Shown here one piece after another: positions 1-10,345 of a stretch of 64,000 nt of DNA. Position 1 is the stretch's first letter; every line of letters begins with the position of its first letter. The stretch comes from Nymphalis io (lineage: Eukaryota > Arthropoda > Insecta > Lepidoptera > Nymphalidae). The notes under the pieces were generated by a model that was given only the letters and a program-made list of their open reading frames with translations, was not told the DNA's origin and did not search any database. Location of the stretch: the NCBI RefSeq assembly GCF_905147045.1, contig NC_065899.1:6150501-6214500 (forward strand), read 5' to 3'. The translations under genes and the position numbers were made by a program.

Positions 1-1343
1 TGTTGAACTAGTTTATTTTTTATGCGGAGCAATTATCCTTTACTTGTTACCACCCGCAGCTTTATCAGCGTGATATCGCTGACAATTTGTATGCCAAATT
101 TCATAATATTTGGTAAAGTAAATAAGACGTAAAAGCGTTCTGTTTTTTCTAATTCTGTGTGTAAAACAGAATACACCATTAATAGATATCTGTATTATAT
201 AAAAAGTAGTGATATATAACAATAATTATTTAAATTCCAGTTAAACATAAAATGCAGGCTAATAGTTTGAAGGAATGTTTTCGCGTATTTATCATTTACT
301 CTTTCATCTTGACACCTACACCATTGAGTCAGCAGTTAAAAGGTCGATGTCACGCGATCTTTCAATGGAAGGACTTTATAGAGTTCGGAAACTTCTTAAG
401 GTTTTCATTTTGAACCTGTTGGTGTCAAGTTTCTACACTTAACTAAAACGCTATATTTTCATACCCATATAATTATTACTTACCCGTTTCTAGAACTTTA
501 TTAAGAATAGTCAAGCTATTCATCTTAACTGTTATAAAACTTACTAATTGGCTTCTGGAAAACTATGAGATGTTGTAGTTTGTAATGTGAGACGCTCCTA
601 AATATATTTCATCCATACTGGCAAATTTCAAGAACTAACCGATTAAATAGGATACACGAGTTATATGATAGTGCGCAACAAGTAAGTGCAAACGAAAGCA
701 TTATTCTATAAAATTCATAATCCAGTGACATAATTTTGCTAGATTACTTCATTCTAAGGAATGTTTTTATCCATCATTTTACTTCAAATACTTTTGAAAA
801 TACCACTCTGAGTTATTCCATATTATTTAGTGGACTGTATCATTCGTAATTAAGAAACGAAACTTTAAAAAAATATAAATATAACCACAGCATGTTTATA
901 TTTTATAACTCCGATTTTTTTTTCTTATTCATAAATTAGATACCTCCACTTCTTCGCATGGATGGAAACTTGATTTTCGAAAAACATATAATAATAATTT
1001 AAAAAAAACTGTTGAATCACATTTAATCAAAATTTTATCGAGATAACTGAATGCGTAATAACACGAAGATTATAAACAAAACAAAAAACATAATAATAAG
1101 CACTTATTAGTTCGATTCAATAAATTCTAGACTTGTATTTGATTGTTTTAATTGCATTGCATATGTTTTAATAGTTCAGTACAAAGTAGTTTTTTTATAT
1201 ATACATGAAATACTACTAGTAATTATAATTATTGTTTTATTGTGTGCAATTTCATCACCTTTCTAGAAACATTTTATATCGGAATAACGGACGGACAGGA
1301 GCTCTAGACTACATACAACAAATTCATTATTTAAAGTTCGCTA
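1..1343. other. AT-rich non-coding stretch, nothing recognised
   Basis: No open frame above about 60 codons, no repeat family that I recognise and no tRNA-like sequence. Only short homopolymer runs are present. Confidence 0.6.
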
Positions 1344-1436
1344 TATTTATATTGTAACCGTACCGTAACAGCCTGTGAATGTCCCACTGCTCGGCTAAAG
1401 GCCTCCTCTCCTCTTTTTGAGGTATTTATATTGTAA
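1344..1436 (-). mobile_element. SINE family A, 5'-truncated copy with 14-bp TSD
   Basis: About 65 bp matching only the 3' end of family A on the minus strand (CAGCCTGTGAATGTCCCACT at 1369-1388, then GGCCTCCTCTCC). It is flanked by a perfect 14-bp direct repeat TATTTATATTGTAA at 1344-1357 and 1423-1436. A 3' fragment with its own target-site duplication is the usual product of aborted target-primed reverse transcription. The tail between the left repeat and the body is a CCGTACCGTAA variant of the family's microsatellite tail. Confidence 0.85.
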
Positions 1437-3179
1437 TGGTACGGTATAAAGTACGCAAGTGTAGTAAGCATATCACACCATTAAAAAAAATTGTAATGTC
1501 AAAAATATTTCATGACATTTTTTAAATCTATATATTTTTAATTTTAAAGTTTAAAACAATAGATGGCCATTTGCAGCTAGAAGGATAATATTACAACATG
1601 TACTCAAGTTTTTTAATTAATAGTTTAATTAATTTCTTCCTTAATCGTTATAATAATATAACTTATACAAAGTACATACAAAATCATTGAAATATATCAA
1701 TTCTAAGTTGTAACGTGCTAACAACCTTACTTATAATTGTTGCATGGGAGGAGGTGAGGATTCGTTAGGCAATCTTCTTTCGAAAATCAAATCAATAATG
1801 ACAGAAAGAACGAAACAGCTAAGCTGCTAAGCAACGTTTATAAGTATGGCCGTTACTTAACAACTTTATTTTTCCTCCTCAACTGTGTTGTTATCGCTTA
1901 AAAACTTTCACACGGGACATCATTAATCATACTCCTCTAATTACAGGTCAACTTTTAATATTACATCAAGGAGAACCTGAAAGGACTACGTAATAAAATT
2001 TACCTTTCACCGTAAAGGACATTAATCAACCTTTGTTCACGACCACACGGTATTATCTCCTAAACTATTTATAACGAGGTGTCTGTGATAGGGTTGCTGA
2101 TTTCAACGAAATTTTCGACTCACGCTATGTTTTTGTGTATAAAATAAGTTTACCGATTGTCACATTATAATTGAGTAGTAGGCTTGGAAATTAGAAATAC
2201 ATTTGTTTGTTTTAAATTTTGGTTTAAATGGCTCAAGCTATCTAAATATATCAAAATCATGTTAATATTCTTTTATCAAATAATTTAGTGAGTCGCGAAA
2301 ACACACAATTTTTACTTTTGCGTTTATAATATTATAGTATGTGTACCTGGACAATAGACGAGTGGCATCTGTATTGCATGGCCACAGTGAATGCGCTTTA
2401 TACAAGCGCCGTTGCTATCATATATAAAGTGTACGTGCCACATTGTTCTAGGTCGATATTATTTATAATAGCGTTCAAGTATTCACTAATACTGTTCAAA
2501 AGCTGACTTTAAAATATATCACATTATAACTAAGCCGACGGTTAAAATTAGTAAGTTATATTTACAAAACAATGATAAGATTCCTGTTTGTATGTTCTTA
2601 TTTTGTGTTTTTGCTACGCTATTTTTTTTTATTTCTAATTAATTGCACTCAATGCTCAAAAAAAACTTCTCAAGATTCAGTAGAATAGGCTCCACAACTA
2701 ACTGGACTTTTTTACTTCGACTATATGTAGTAAAATTAAGAAGTTTGATTATATACTCAAACTATTATTATATGCTTATATAACTATATCGATGAGCGAT
2801 AATATGATCGTCGACATATATATTATTATATAACTACAACTTTACTGTTATTTAAAAATTGATTAATTAAAAAATTTATTATTATGCTGCATAAAACGAA
2901 TCCATTTGGAATTATATAAAAACTTCGACTGCTTATGTCATGCGGTCGCGTTTAATATGGACGCACGTTTAGTGTAATACCGCTACCTAAAGGATAAATA
3001 ATGAATATTCGATTGCTAGGAGTAAACGCTAATTTATTTATGAACAAAGGAATAGTTTGCGAGCTATATGCTACCTTCCTGTGAGGAAACTAATTTCCTA
3101 TTATTTTCATATTAGTGATTTATTGCTTTGTGTAAAATACGACAGTCTTGAAATTTTAATTTTTATATTAAATATAGAT
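1437..3179. other. AT-rich non-coding stretch
   Basis: No gene or recognisable element. A small GC-containing hairpin (GCGCTT at 2393-2398, AAGCGC at 2404-2409) is the only local structure I noticed. 1741-1900 is somewhat less AT-rich, but no motif stands out. Confidence 0.55.
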
Positions 3180-3358
3180 TTCCTCCATGGCTTTGGGGTG
3201 TTTGGGGTGCAGTGTAAGTAGCCTACATCCTTCCTTAGGGTTCAAGCTTTCTTCATACCGAAATTAATCAAAATCGGTGCAGTGGTTTAGTCATGAAAGA
3301 AAAACACAAAGACCAAAAGACAGAGACAGCTACTTTCGCATTTGAAATATTAGTATTT
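3180..3358 (+). mobile_element. Common lepidopteran interspersed repeat, class uncertain
   Basis: Contains the order CCTTCCTTAGGGTTCAAGCT, then a segment close to 'ATTAATCAAAATCGGTGCAG', then GACAGAGACAGCTACTTTCG and ATATTAGTAT. I recognise this phrase order from very abundant lepidopteran repeats, which I believe are Helitron-type or LINE 3' ends. I cannot assign the class without a repeat library. Confidence 0.6.
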
Positions 3359-3433
3359 ACTTATTATTTTTAGATTTTATCCGTGACATTAAAGAACATG
3401 TGGAGGAGAAAGCTGCCTGATGAGGATTAATAA

Positions 3434-3472
3434 TTACACCATGCTGTTCCACTGCGGGTTACTGGATAAACT
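3434..3472 (-). mobile_element. Small diverged SINE family A fragment
   Basis: CACCATGCTGTTCCACTGCG followed by GGTTACTGG resembles the family A internal segment CACCACGCTGCTCCAATGCG on the minus strand. It is only about 40 bp, so it is a relic or a chance match. Confidence 0.4.
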
Positions 3473-4430
3473 GGACATATTTTTATCAGAAATATGCTGG
3501 TTTTTGAGGTAATTGGTACTACCAATGAAAACGGTAGCTCGCACAATAAAATATATTGCTATAACTATTATTTTGAATTTTTTGAATTGCGAAGCGAAAT
3601 ATTTTCAAAATTTTTATATTGTTAGAAAAATACTTTCATTTATACAACGTACATTAAGTAACTATACTTTTAATTTAAGTTACAACGAAATAAACTAAGA
3701 AAATTTTACAACATAATAAATTCAATTAAAACTCACGGCACGTTTTCTATTTCATTCAGCGCAATTTTTAAATCTTCGCCAGTATGACGTGTGGAGCTAC
3801 GTGCGATGAGTTCTTAGATAATGGAATTATAAAACACACTAAGCAAAAAAAAAGAAAGAGATATTTTCATAAATGTGTCATAAACATTGTTTCAATGAAA
3901 TCTTTACATTTTCCCTTTCTCAGTTATAAAATTTATGAATATGAATATATCCAATTACATTGACATTTTATCAAAGTATCTCATATAAGCGTCGAGGAGC
4001 CAGAATTGATGTCCACATGCATCCAGCGAAGACCCGTTTCCAATTTCTGTGATGAATATGCCATTTCCAGCCTTCAATGTCGGATTGATCTTTGTTACAT
4101 AAATTGGAAAAAGTGAAATTTAGTACCTTGCGTGTCGACAAACCTTTTTTTATTTTATAATATAGTGCCGAATCTTTCTAATTGTACGGCACGTGTTGGA
4201 TACTTTATAAATGAATGTACAATGGATGTAACTCTAAATTTTACCACTTTTTGAATCGATTCAAAATTGATGAGCTTTTTCCTGAAATGAAATGTTACTG
4301 TCTCAAGGTTAAACAGAAAATCAACGTTCAGAAACAGCGATAATCTCACCTTTTCGTGATCGCGTATTTTCTATTTGGGTCGTATTTACATGGGCATTTT
4401 TATTATCATTCAAACGTCAATGAGCTATTA
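3473..4430. other. AT-rich non-coding stretch upstream of mariner
   Basis: Open frames here (61 and 64 codons) lack recognisable motifs and have the composition of the surrounding non-coding DNA. Nothing else is supported. Confidence 0.5.
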
Positions 4431-4462
4431 TTTGGTCCTTACATATGAAATTAGCGTTTTGT
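4431..4462 (+). repeat. mariner left terminal inverted repeat
   Basis: Begins TTTGGTCCTTACATATGAAA. Compared with the reverse complement of the right end it differs at positions 3, 23 and 26 only. Confidence 0.93.
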
Positions 4463-4620
4463 CGTACTGACCACTTTGATCTGAAATATCTCCTCTTTGG
4501 TTAAGAATTCCAAATTCAAATTTATAAATTCATTTAGTTGGTACATTTGCGTTTTGAAAACAGTCATTCATTTGTTTTTTCCTCATAATTTTTTCCTTTG
4601 GTGTCGTTTATTACCGCACA

Positions 4621-5639
4621 ATGGAAGACATGAAATATCGGTATATTTACGAGTACGGGTTCTACCGTGGCACCAGTGCTGCAGAAACAGCTCGAAGGAT
4701 TAATGATGTGTACGGTGCTGATGTCGCAAAAGAAAGCACGGTACGTTTTTGGTTTCAACGTTTTCGTTCTGGAAATTTGAACCTTCAGAACCAAACCCGT
4801 GGACGGCCGGAGACCAAAGTGGAAAATGAAGAATGAAAGGCTGTTGTGGAAGCAGATCCATCACAAAGCACTTCAGAGATAGCTGCAGGCTTCGGGGTAA
4901 GTGATAAAATGGTATTAATCCACTTGAAGCAAATCGGGAAAGTAAAAAAACTTGAACGATGGGTACCTCATGAATGGAGTGAATCGAACTTGCAAACACG
5001 CGTCGACTTCTACTGTTACTTTGCTTAACCGACACAATAATGAAGGGATTTTAAATTGAATTATTACTTGTGATGAAAATTGGATACTGTATGATAATTG
5101 GAAGCGTTCGTCACAATGGCTGAACCCTGGAGACCCAGCCAAATCCTGCCCTAAACGAAAATTGACTAAGAAAAAGTTACTTCTGAGGGTTTGGTGGACT
5201 AGTGCCGGCGTCGTTCACTACAGCTTTCTAAAATCTGGCCAAACGATTACGGCAGATATCTTTTGTCAGCAACTGCAAACCATGAAGGAAGAACTAGCGG
5301 CTAAACAACCATGATTGGTCAATCGCTCTAGGCCACTACTGCTTCATGGCAACGCAAGGTCACATATTGCACAAAACAACCACTAAGTTAGATGAGCTAC
5401 AATTGGAATGTCTGCGACCTCTACCGTACTCCCCGGACCTTGCTCCAACAGATTGCCATTTTTTCCTGAATTTGGACAACTTCTTACAAGAAAAAAAATT
5501 CAACTCCGATGCGGCAGTCCAAACCGCCTTCAAAGATTTTATTGATTCTTGCCCCCATGGTTATTTTAGTAAAGGGATCAATTAACTACCTATGAGATGG
5601 CAAAAGTGTATAGATAACAACGGTGCATACTTTGATTAA
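4621..5639 (+). pseudogene. mariner transposase pseudogene (D,D34D family)
   Basis: The frame opens with an ATG at 4621 and carries the N-terminal helix-turn-helix region (YEYGFYRGTSAAETARRIND, then a WFQRFRSGN-type segment and GRP linker at about residues 58-62). A WVPHEW segment precedes the catalytic domain. First catalytic Asp: CDENW, codon 5072-5074. The second Asp position reads LLHGN, so codon 5348-5350 is Gly where HDN is expected. Third Asp: PTDCHFF, codon 5451-5453. Lesions: in-frame stops at 4834-4836, 5057-5059, 5312-5314 and 5583-5585; a frameshift near 5010-5015; and a net 2-bp loss between the second and third catalytic codons, near 5376. The natural stop is at 5637-5639. Clearly a dead copy. 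Confidence 0.93.
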
Positions 5640-5683
5640 TTAAATATATTTTACAAAAAAAATTGACTTTATATTCCTCCCGT

Positions 5684-5715
5684 ACAAAAAGCCAATTTCA
5701 TATGTAAGGACCTAA
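5684..5715 (-). repeat. mariner right terminal inverted repeat
   Basis: Reads TTTCATATGTAAGGACCTAA into the flanking TA. It is the inverted partner of 4431-4462. Confidence 0.93.
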
Positions 5716-5717
5716 TA

Positions 5718-6414
5718 TTTAAATCAAGTTTAAGTGACGAACATAGTTTCGTGCGGTGTTTGCGTTATACTTTTTGGAAGAAACTCGCATTTTTTTAAAT
5801 AAATCAGATTTAATATGTGGTTCGTATTCAAATTATAGTTCCTGATTATTACTGCAACACAGGCATCTATATAAAAAAGTATTATTTTTAATGCGTAATA
5901 AGAGTTATTCATTAATTGCAAATTAATATAATTTTTTTAAATTTGTTAAATGATAAATTAATTATTTAGATATATTGAATGTACGCATAAGCATTGTATT
6001 ATTTGACATTCATTTTTAATAGTTTATCTTCAAGGTTTTATATACACCCAACAATCGCGTACTGCTGTATCTACAGTCTGAATACATAACATAAAATTTT
6101 GCTGTTCAAATCGCGATATTCCAGCACGTCTCGTAATCGCTCGGTTTCCGCACCCTCAAACGCTTAGAGTTCAATGCGTAGGTATATATATAGTTTTGCG
6201 TTGTAATTGTATGATAATTTTTATACTATATTAGTAAAAAACAAACCTTGTTCGAAATATGAAAAAAAATGATGTAAATAGTGACTATATTTATTGTTAG
6301 AACTAAATATACTTTATTATATTCTAATTTATAAATGTAATGTATTTCTTTGATTTTAAGTGCAAATGAATCCATGAAAAAACGAAGATTGCTTTAAAAT
6401 AATCAGTTCCTGAA
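5718..6414. other. AT-rich non-coding stretch
   Basis: No gene or repeat recognised between the mariner and the SINE composite. Confidence 0.5.
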
Positions 6415-6505
6415 AAACCGAGCTGGCCTAGTGGTTAGAACGCGTGATCGTAACCGATGATCGTGGGTTCGAACCTGGGCAAGCACCACTGAATTTTCAT
6501 ATTCT
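6415..6505 (+). mobile_element. SINE family A head only (tRNA-like)
   Basis: Contains the family A tRNA-like 5' part: A-box-like TGGCCTAGTGG, then AACGCGTGATCGTAACCGAT and a B-box-like GGTTCGAACC, continuing into GCACCACTGAATTTTCAT. It stops there, without the usual 200-bp body, and runs directly into the 3' end of a family C copy. It is not a functional tRNA gene: there is no acceptor stem pairing, and it matches the SINE heads elsewhere. Confidence 0.8.
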
Positions 6506-6515
6506 TAATAATAAT

Positions 6516-6858
6516 GGCCACGGCGGTCAATCTTAAGAGAGATTAGCCAATTGCACAGGAGATATTATAATGCACAAGTGTGTGCGCAAACACAGGTTCA
6601 CTTCTCTTCCCTCACTCTCATAATCCGATAGGACGGCAATCCAACACGACCGAAAAGAGTTCAGGCGCAAAACCAACGACTTTACGTGCTTTCCGACGCA
6701 CGGAAGTAAACACACTTCCAACTTCCAGACTCCGGGATTCTACTGAGAATTTTCTGACAGAAAAACCTAATAATTTTTATTGGCCCGACCTGGTAATTGA
6801 ACCCAGGACCTCCGGGTCTGCGGCGTTACATCACGCCACTAGACCAACGACGCCGTCA
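6516..6858 (-). mobile_element. SINE family C, nearly complete copy
   Basis: On the minus strand the head lies at about 6785-6856 (A-box-like TGGTCTAGTGGCG, B-box-like GGTTCAATTACC). It is followed by a body with CGGAAAGCACGTAAAGTCG, CGCCTGAACTCTTTTCGGTC and CGGATTATGAGAGTGAGGGA, and a 3' end at the GCCGTGGCC region. The same body occurs at 8727-8947, 61340-61665 and 62374-62826. The 104-codon open frame across it (6580-6894) is a by-product, not a gene. Confidence 0.85.
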
Positions 6859-8667
6859 ATCAATTGCTTAAACCAATTATTTAAATACATATAGATCAAA
6901 GTACGTTATTAAGTTAAGACATGGTTTGATTTTAAACTGGTGATAGGTATTATTATCTAAACAACGATATTAATTTATCGTGTCCATGAAATTAATTTAT
7001 TTTTCAATACTTAAGTTTTAAAACAAAATTATTTGATTATCAATACTTTTATCGGTGTTTTAGAAATTGACTGTTCATACATAACATATTTCAAATTTAT
7101 TTTTTAATTAAAATAATATCAGATGGTCAAGTAGAAGTTGAGCTCGCGCACTATGCTTTCTGTACATCATTATATGTGCAATAACGTACTTATCAAGTCT
7201 GTCCAGACGTCAGACATAGTTATAGCATTATATTATTATAACGAGGAGGAGAATATTAATGGGAGGACATACAAGAGTCATCTAAGTTTAACGCTGTATG
7301 TGTATTATTTATATATACAGTACGAACATAATACGGCATATTGAGCAGAAAAAAATGTGTCGATAATATGTCTCGATAGCGGGCATAATATTAAGCTGTC
7401 ACGGTTCTAAATATATGGCTTTGCGATGACTAGACAAAGGTACACACAAGTTTTGGTTTTGCATGACAGTATCAACATTTTATGTGACGACCTGCTGTTT
7501 TAATTCTTATAATAAAAATGGATAGCCGTCGAGGGACGCCGGGAATATGTGAAACGTCAAAATTGATGATTGTCAAATCAATAAATAAATATGGAGTAGA
7601 ATATTATAGACAAAACTATAGATTTTTGTTAATAAAATCAATATATATGATTTTAATATATTAAAAATATATAGCAAAGTAATATATAGTACAGTTCCAA
7701 GCACGCAAAAAGGAGTGGAAAGAGGTGACGGAGAAGTAAGAGTAAGTAACTTCATGCCGTTTGCCGTCTCGGCATACGAGTTGGTCTTACTTTCCAGACT
7801 CATTCATAGATGCTTTATATTAAAAATCGAATAGTCCCAGAGCCAAATTATTTACAGCATTTATGTGTAAGATTAATTAAGCGTTCACGCATATATTCAT
7901 ATATACATGCAAACATACGCCTACCACAACCACACAAAAATGGAGGTACGAGATAAAATCGAACTCATTACAAAAAATTCCAAATGGCAAGTTAAAAAAC
8001 ATTTGCGTAAAAATTTCAATAATCAAAACACGTTTCATAAGACTTCAAAGCCATCGTACAAACTAAAAGAATTGGCGAGTCAAATGTGTCTGAAGCGTCG
8101 TCGTCAGCAAAGTAAATTTCAAATCCGCATCTTCTCAAATTTACATTTCAACGTCTGTGCTGTCATTCCGAGTCTTCAAGATGTTAAGCTAGAAAATGGT
8201 ATATTTATTTTCGCTGCGGATCGATTTACTTATATGGCATGTAACTAAATGCGATTTCAAATGTCAATTGTTCATATATAGGCGCTTAAAATTTTATTCA
8301 AAATAAAGAAATAAAACGACTTATATTAATATTTTTAAATTTAGACTGTTAGAGAGCAATGATGGGGTTTAGTCTGGTTGTGCTCTTAAAAGTACCCAAA
8401 TGATATTTGATAGCGAAAAAATATGCCAGAAGGCCTTTATTTAGTTTAGTGCTTCCGATCAGAAACTTGGAAGAAAACCACTTCATGCGATATCAACCAC
8501 TTAAGGATGGCTGGACTGACGATAATTCGACGTTCTAATTAATAAATGTTAATTAACTTTTTAATTGATCTGAAAAAAAGGTTATCAATGATTGTTAGAA
8601 TCTGACGAATATTTAGTATGGAGATGGCATCAAAAAATCTGATAGAATGAGGGGAAAGATTATATAA
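6859..8667. other. AT-rich stretch with one unexplained open frame
   Basis: Mostly featureless. A 113-codon open frame, MQTYAYHNHTKM to FTYMACN (7907-8248, + strand), is rich in Lys, Arg and Asn in its first two-thirds, with a KRRRQQSKFQIRI-type basic patch. I do not recognise it, and no promoter or splice context supports it. It could be a chance frame or a relic. Confidence 0.4.
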
Positions 8668-8727
8668 GTATTGTTGTGTTCCGGTTTGAAGGGTGAGTGA
8701 TCCAATGTACCTGCATAACATCTTAGC
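8668..8727 (+). mobile_element. SINE-like family B internal fragment (chimeric)
   Basis: TATTGTTGTGTTCCGGTTTG followed by AAGGGTGAGTGA, CAATGTACCTGCATAACATC and TTAG matches the middle of family B (for example 21018-21080). It ends abruptly and continues as family C. Confidence 0.8.
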
Positions 8728-8947
8728 TCATAATCCAATGCGACGGCAATTTAACTCGAACAAAAAAAATTCAATTGCAGGACGGCTTAAACTGCTTTTC
8801 GAGGCATGGATGTGTCCGCACCTCCAACTTCAAGACCCCGAACTGCTATGGAGAATTTTTCGACGGAAAAACTTTTTTTTGGCCCGACGTGCGGTTTGAT
8901 CCCAGGATCTTCGAGGCAGTCATAATTTAATCTCCAATCATATTGGC
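8727..8947 (-). mobile_element. SINE family C fragment, fused to a B fragment
   Basis: CTCATAATCCAATGCGACGG, then AATTCAATTGCAGGACGGCT and GGCCCGACGTGCGGTTTGAT align with the family C body and head on the minus strand. The copy is diverged. The 3' part of family C is missing at the junction with the B fragment. Confidence 0.8.
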
Positions 8948-9529
8948 CAAAATCAAACATGTTATACTCAACACAGAGTACGTTTTATGAAAATTATATA
9001 TGAAATACAAGACAAGTTAAATTATATTGCGTTTCACTCGACTTTTAACGGATAAAGTAAAGATTCTATTCCATTTTTGTTCCACCTATATATAAACACA
9101 TAATGCCGTTAGTCTTGCAACAGATTTATACACGTCGTTTTGGATAACGTTCTATCGAAATATGAGAGTTATCCTGTGTTTTCGCACACATTAGTGCTAT
9201 TAAATTCCTCCTACAGTGTTGGTTTTATTGGGAAGAGCTGCCTTTGTACGATAACACTACCGATGAAATTATAATCATAATGATCACCAATAAGAGTCAT
9301 TTTAGAAAGTAATATTCGCTCTAAGCTCGACAACTCGAAGGAAAACATTTATGAATATTCATGTTTCGAACACTTTATTTTATATTCTTAATTACAATTT
9401 TTTAATACACTAAAGCTTGTAAGTAGCTATTAAACAAAAACAACCTTAAACAAATAGAGAAGAAAATAGAATACTGTACGAGTGTGTCTTTGTCTCTTTT
9501 TTACCGTTTTTTTGTTCTTTTTGATACCG
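8948..9529. other. AT-rich non-coding stretch
   Basis: No gene or repeat recognised. Confidence 0.5.
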
Positions 9530-10345
9530 TTGGGAGCGCGCCGAATCACCTGATCGCCTGGTGCCTCATCCCCTCCATAACTCTATAAAAGCAACCGGCG
9601 GACACTTAATGAGTGACTATCGACAAAAAGCTCTCAATGCGACACCATGTGAAGACCGTGGTAGCGCAGACGCGCGCCGTAAGAACCCTCCTATGTCCTC
9701 TACTGGCGTCACACCTGCCGCTCCGTATAAAACTGTGCGTTTACAAAGCGTACGTCCGCACACGACTCAATTACGCAGCCACAGTGTGGCTAGCGAAACA
9801 AGCCGCAAGCCACTGCAGGCGCAGCAGTCGCTAGCATTACGCATTATCACCGGAGCCCCTCGCTACGTGAGAAACGCAGTGATAGCCAGAGATCTGCGTA
9901 TGGAGAGCCTCGACGACCACGTTCGCCGCCTGAGCGCCTCTATGATTGGCCGCGCTGACGGAGCACGATTCCAGCACCTGCGCGGTATCGCGCCATACCA
10001 TCGGCGACCACCAGACCCAAGAGGACTTCCACGCGACCTCACAACACTGACCACTTAATCGTCGCTGGCTGATAGGCGCTCGCCGGCAACCACCGACGGG
10101 CTCAACTTCGCTGAGCGACGGGAAAAGACAACACGGACTCACCACTCCGCCACAGACCGCTGATCGCCGAGGCTTGATCGCGAATTAAACAACATAAACA
10201 ATGATCCTACCCAGTCTGTAGTTGTAGACGGCGTTGCCACCACTGCCCCGAACAGTTACCCCAAGACCCACACGGGCCTGAGTGGACATCTCCAACTTAA
10301 CGAGCACATTTTGTTGGTGTTCGCTCGGTAGTACAGTTCCTTATT
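9530..10345 (+). mobile_element. 3' end of a jockey-like non-LTR retrotransposon
   Basis: This segment is strikingly GC-rich against its surroundings and holds the C-terminal end of a reverse-transcriptase ORF, then about 280 bp of GC-rich probable 3' UTR, before returning to AT-rich DNA. It is 5'-truncated, as is usual for LINE copies. No target-site duplication was found by eye. Confidence 0.8.
9605..10058 (+). pseudogene. Jockey-clade reverse transcriptase, C-terminal fragment
   Basis: Two overlapping frames make up one degraded product. Frame one (from about 9613) reads VTIDKKLSMRHHVKTV and then YKAYVRTRLNYAATVWL. After a frameshift near 9800-9830 the second frame reads SLALRIITGAPRYVRNAVIA, then DLRMESLDDHVRRLS to a stop at 10056-10058. 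The order 'LGVT-D..L....H', 'Y..YVR..L.YA..VW' and 'LR.I..AP.YVRN..I..DL' is the hallmark of the region downstream of the RT palm in jockey-like elements. The RT catalytic YADD lies upstream and is absent. It has a stop near the fragment start and is a non-functional relic. Confidence 0.82.

Larger units (their letters stand above)
4431..5715 (+). mobile_element. Near full-length, inactivated mariner (Tc1/mariner) transposon
   Basis: A 1,285-bp element bounded by imperfect terminal inverted repeats (29 of the first 32 positions match) and by TA on both sides (4429-4430 and 5716-5717), the expected mariner target duplication. The size is typical of mariners (about 1.3 kb). It encloses one decayed transposase frame starting about 190 bp inside the left end. 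The protein resembles the cecropia/Hsmar1-like branch found in Lepidoptera; that subfamily call is from memory. Both ends look intact, so the element could in principle be bound by a related transposase supplied elsewhere, but it cannot supply its own. Confidence 0.95.

Noticed and set aside
6417..6490. tRNA-like sequences, also at 19720, 47851, 49522, 54548 and 54697
   Set aside because: They contain A and B box matches but are the heads of dispersed SINE copies with attached bodies and do not close an acceptor stem. No tRNA gene is called.
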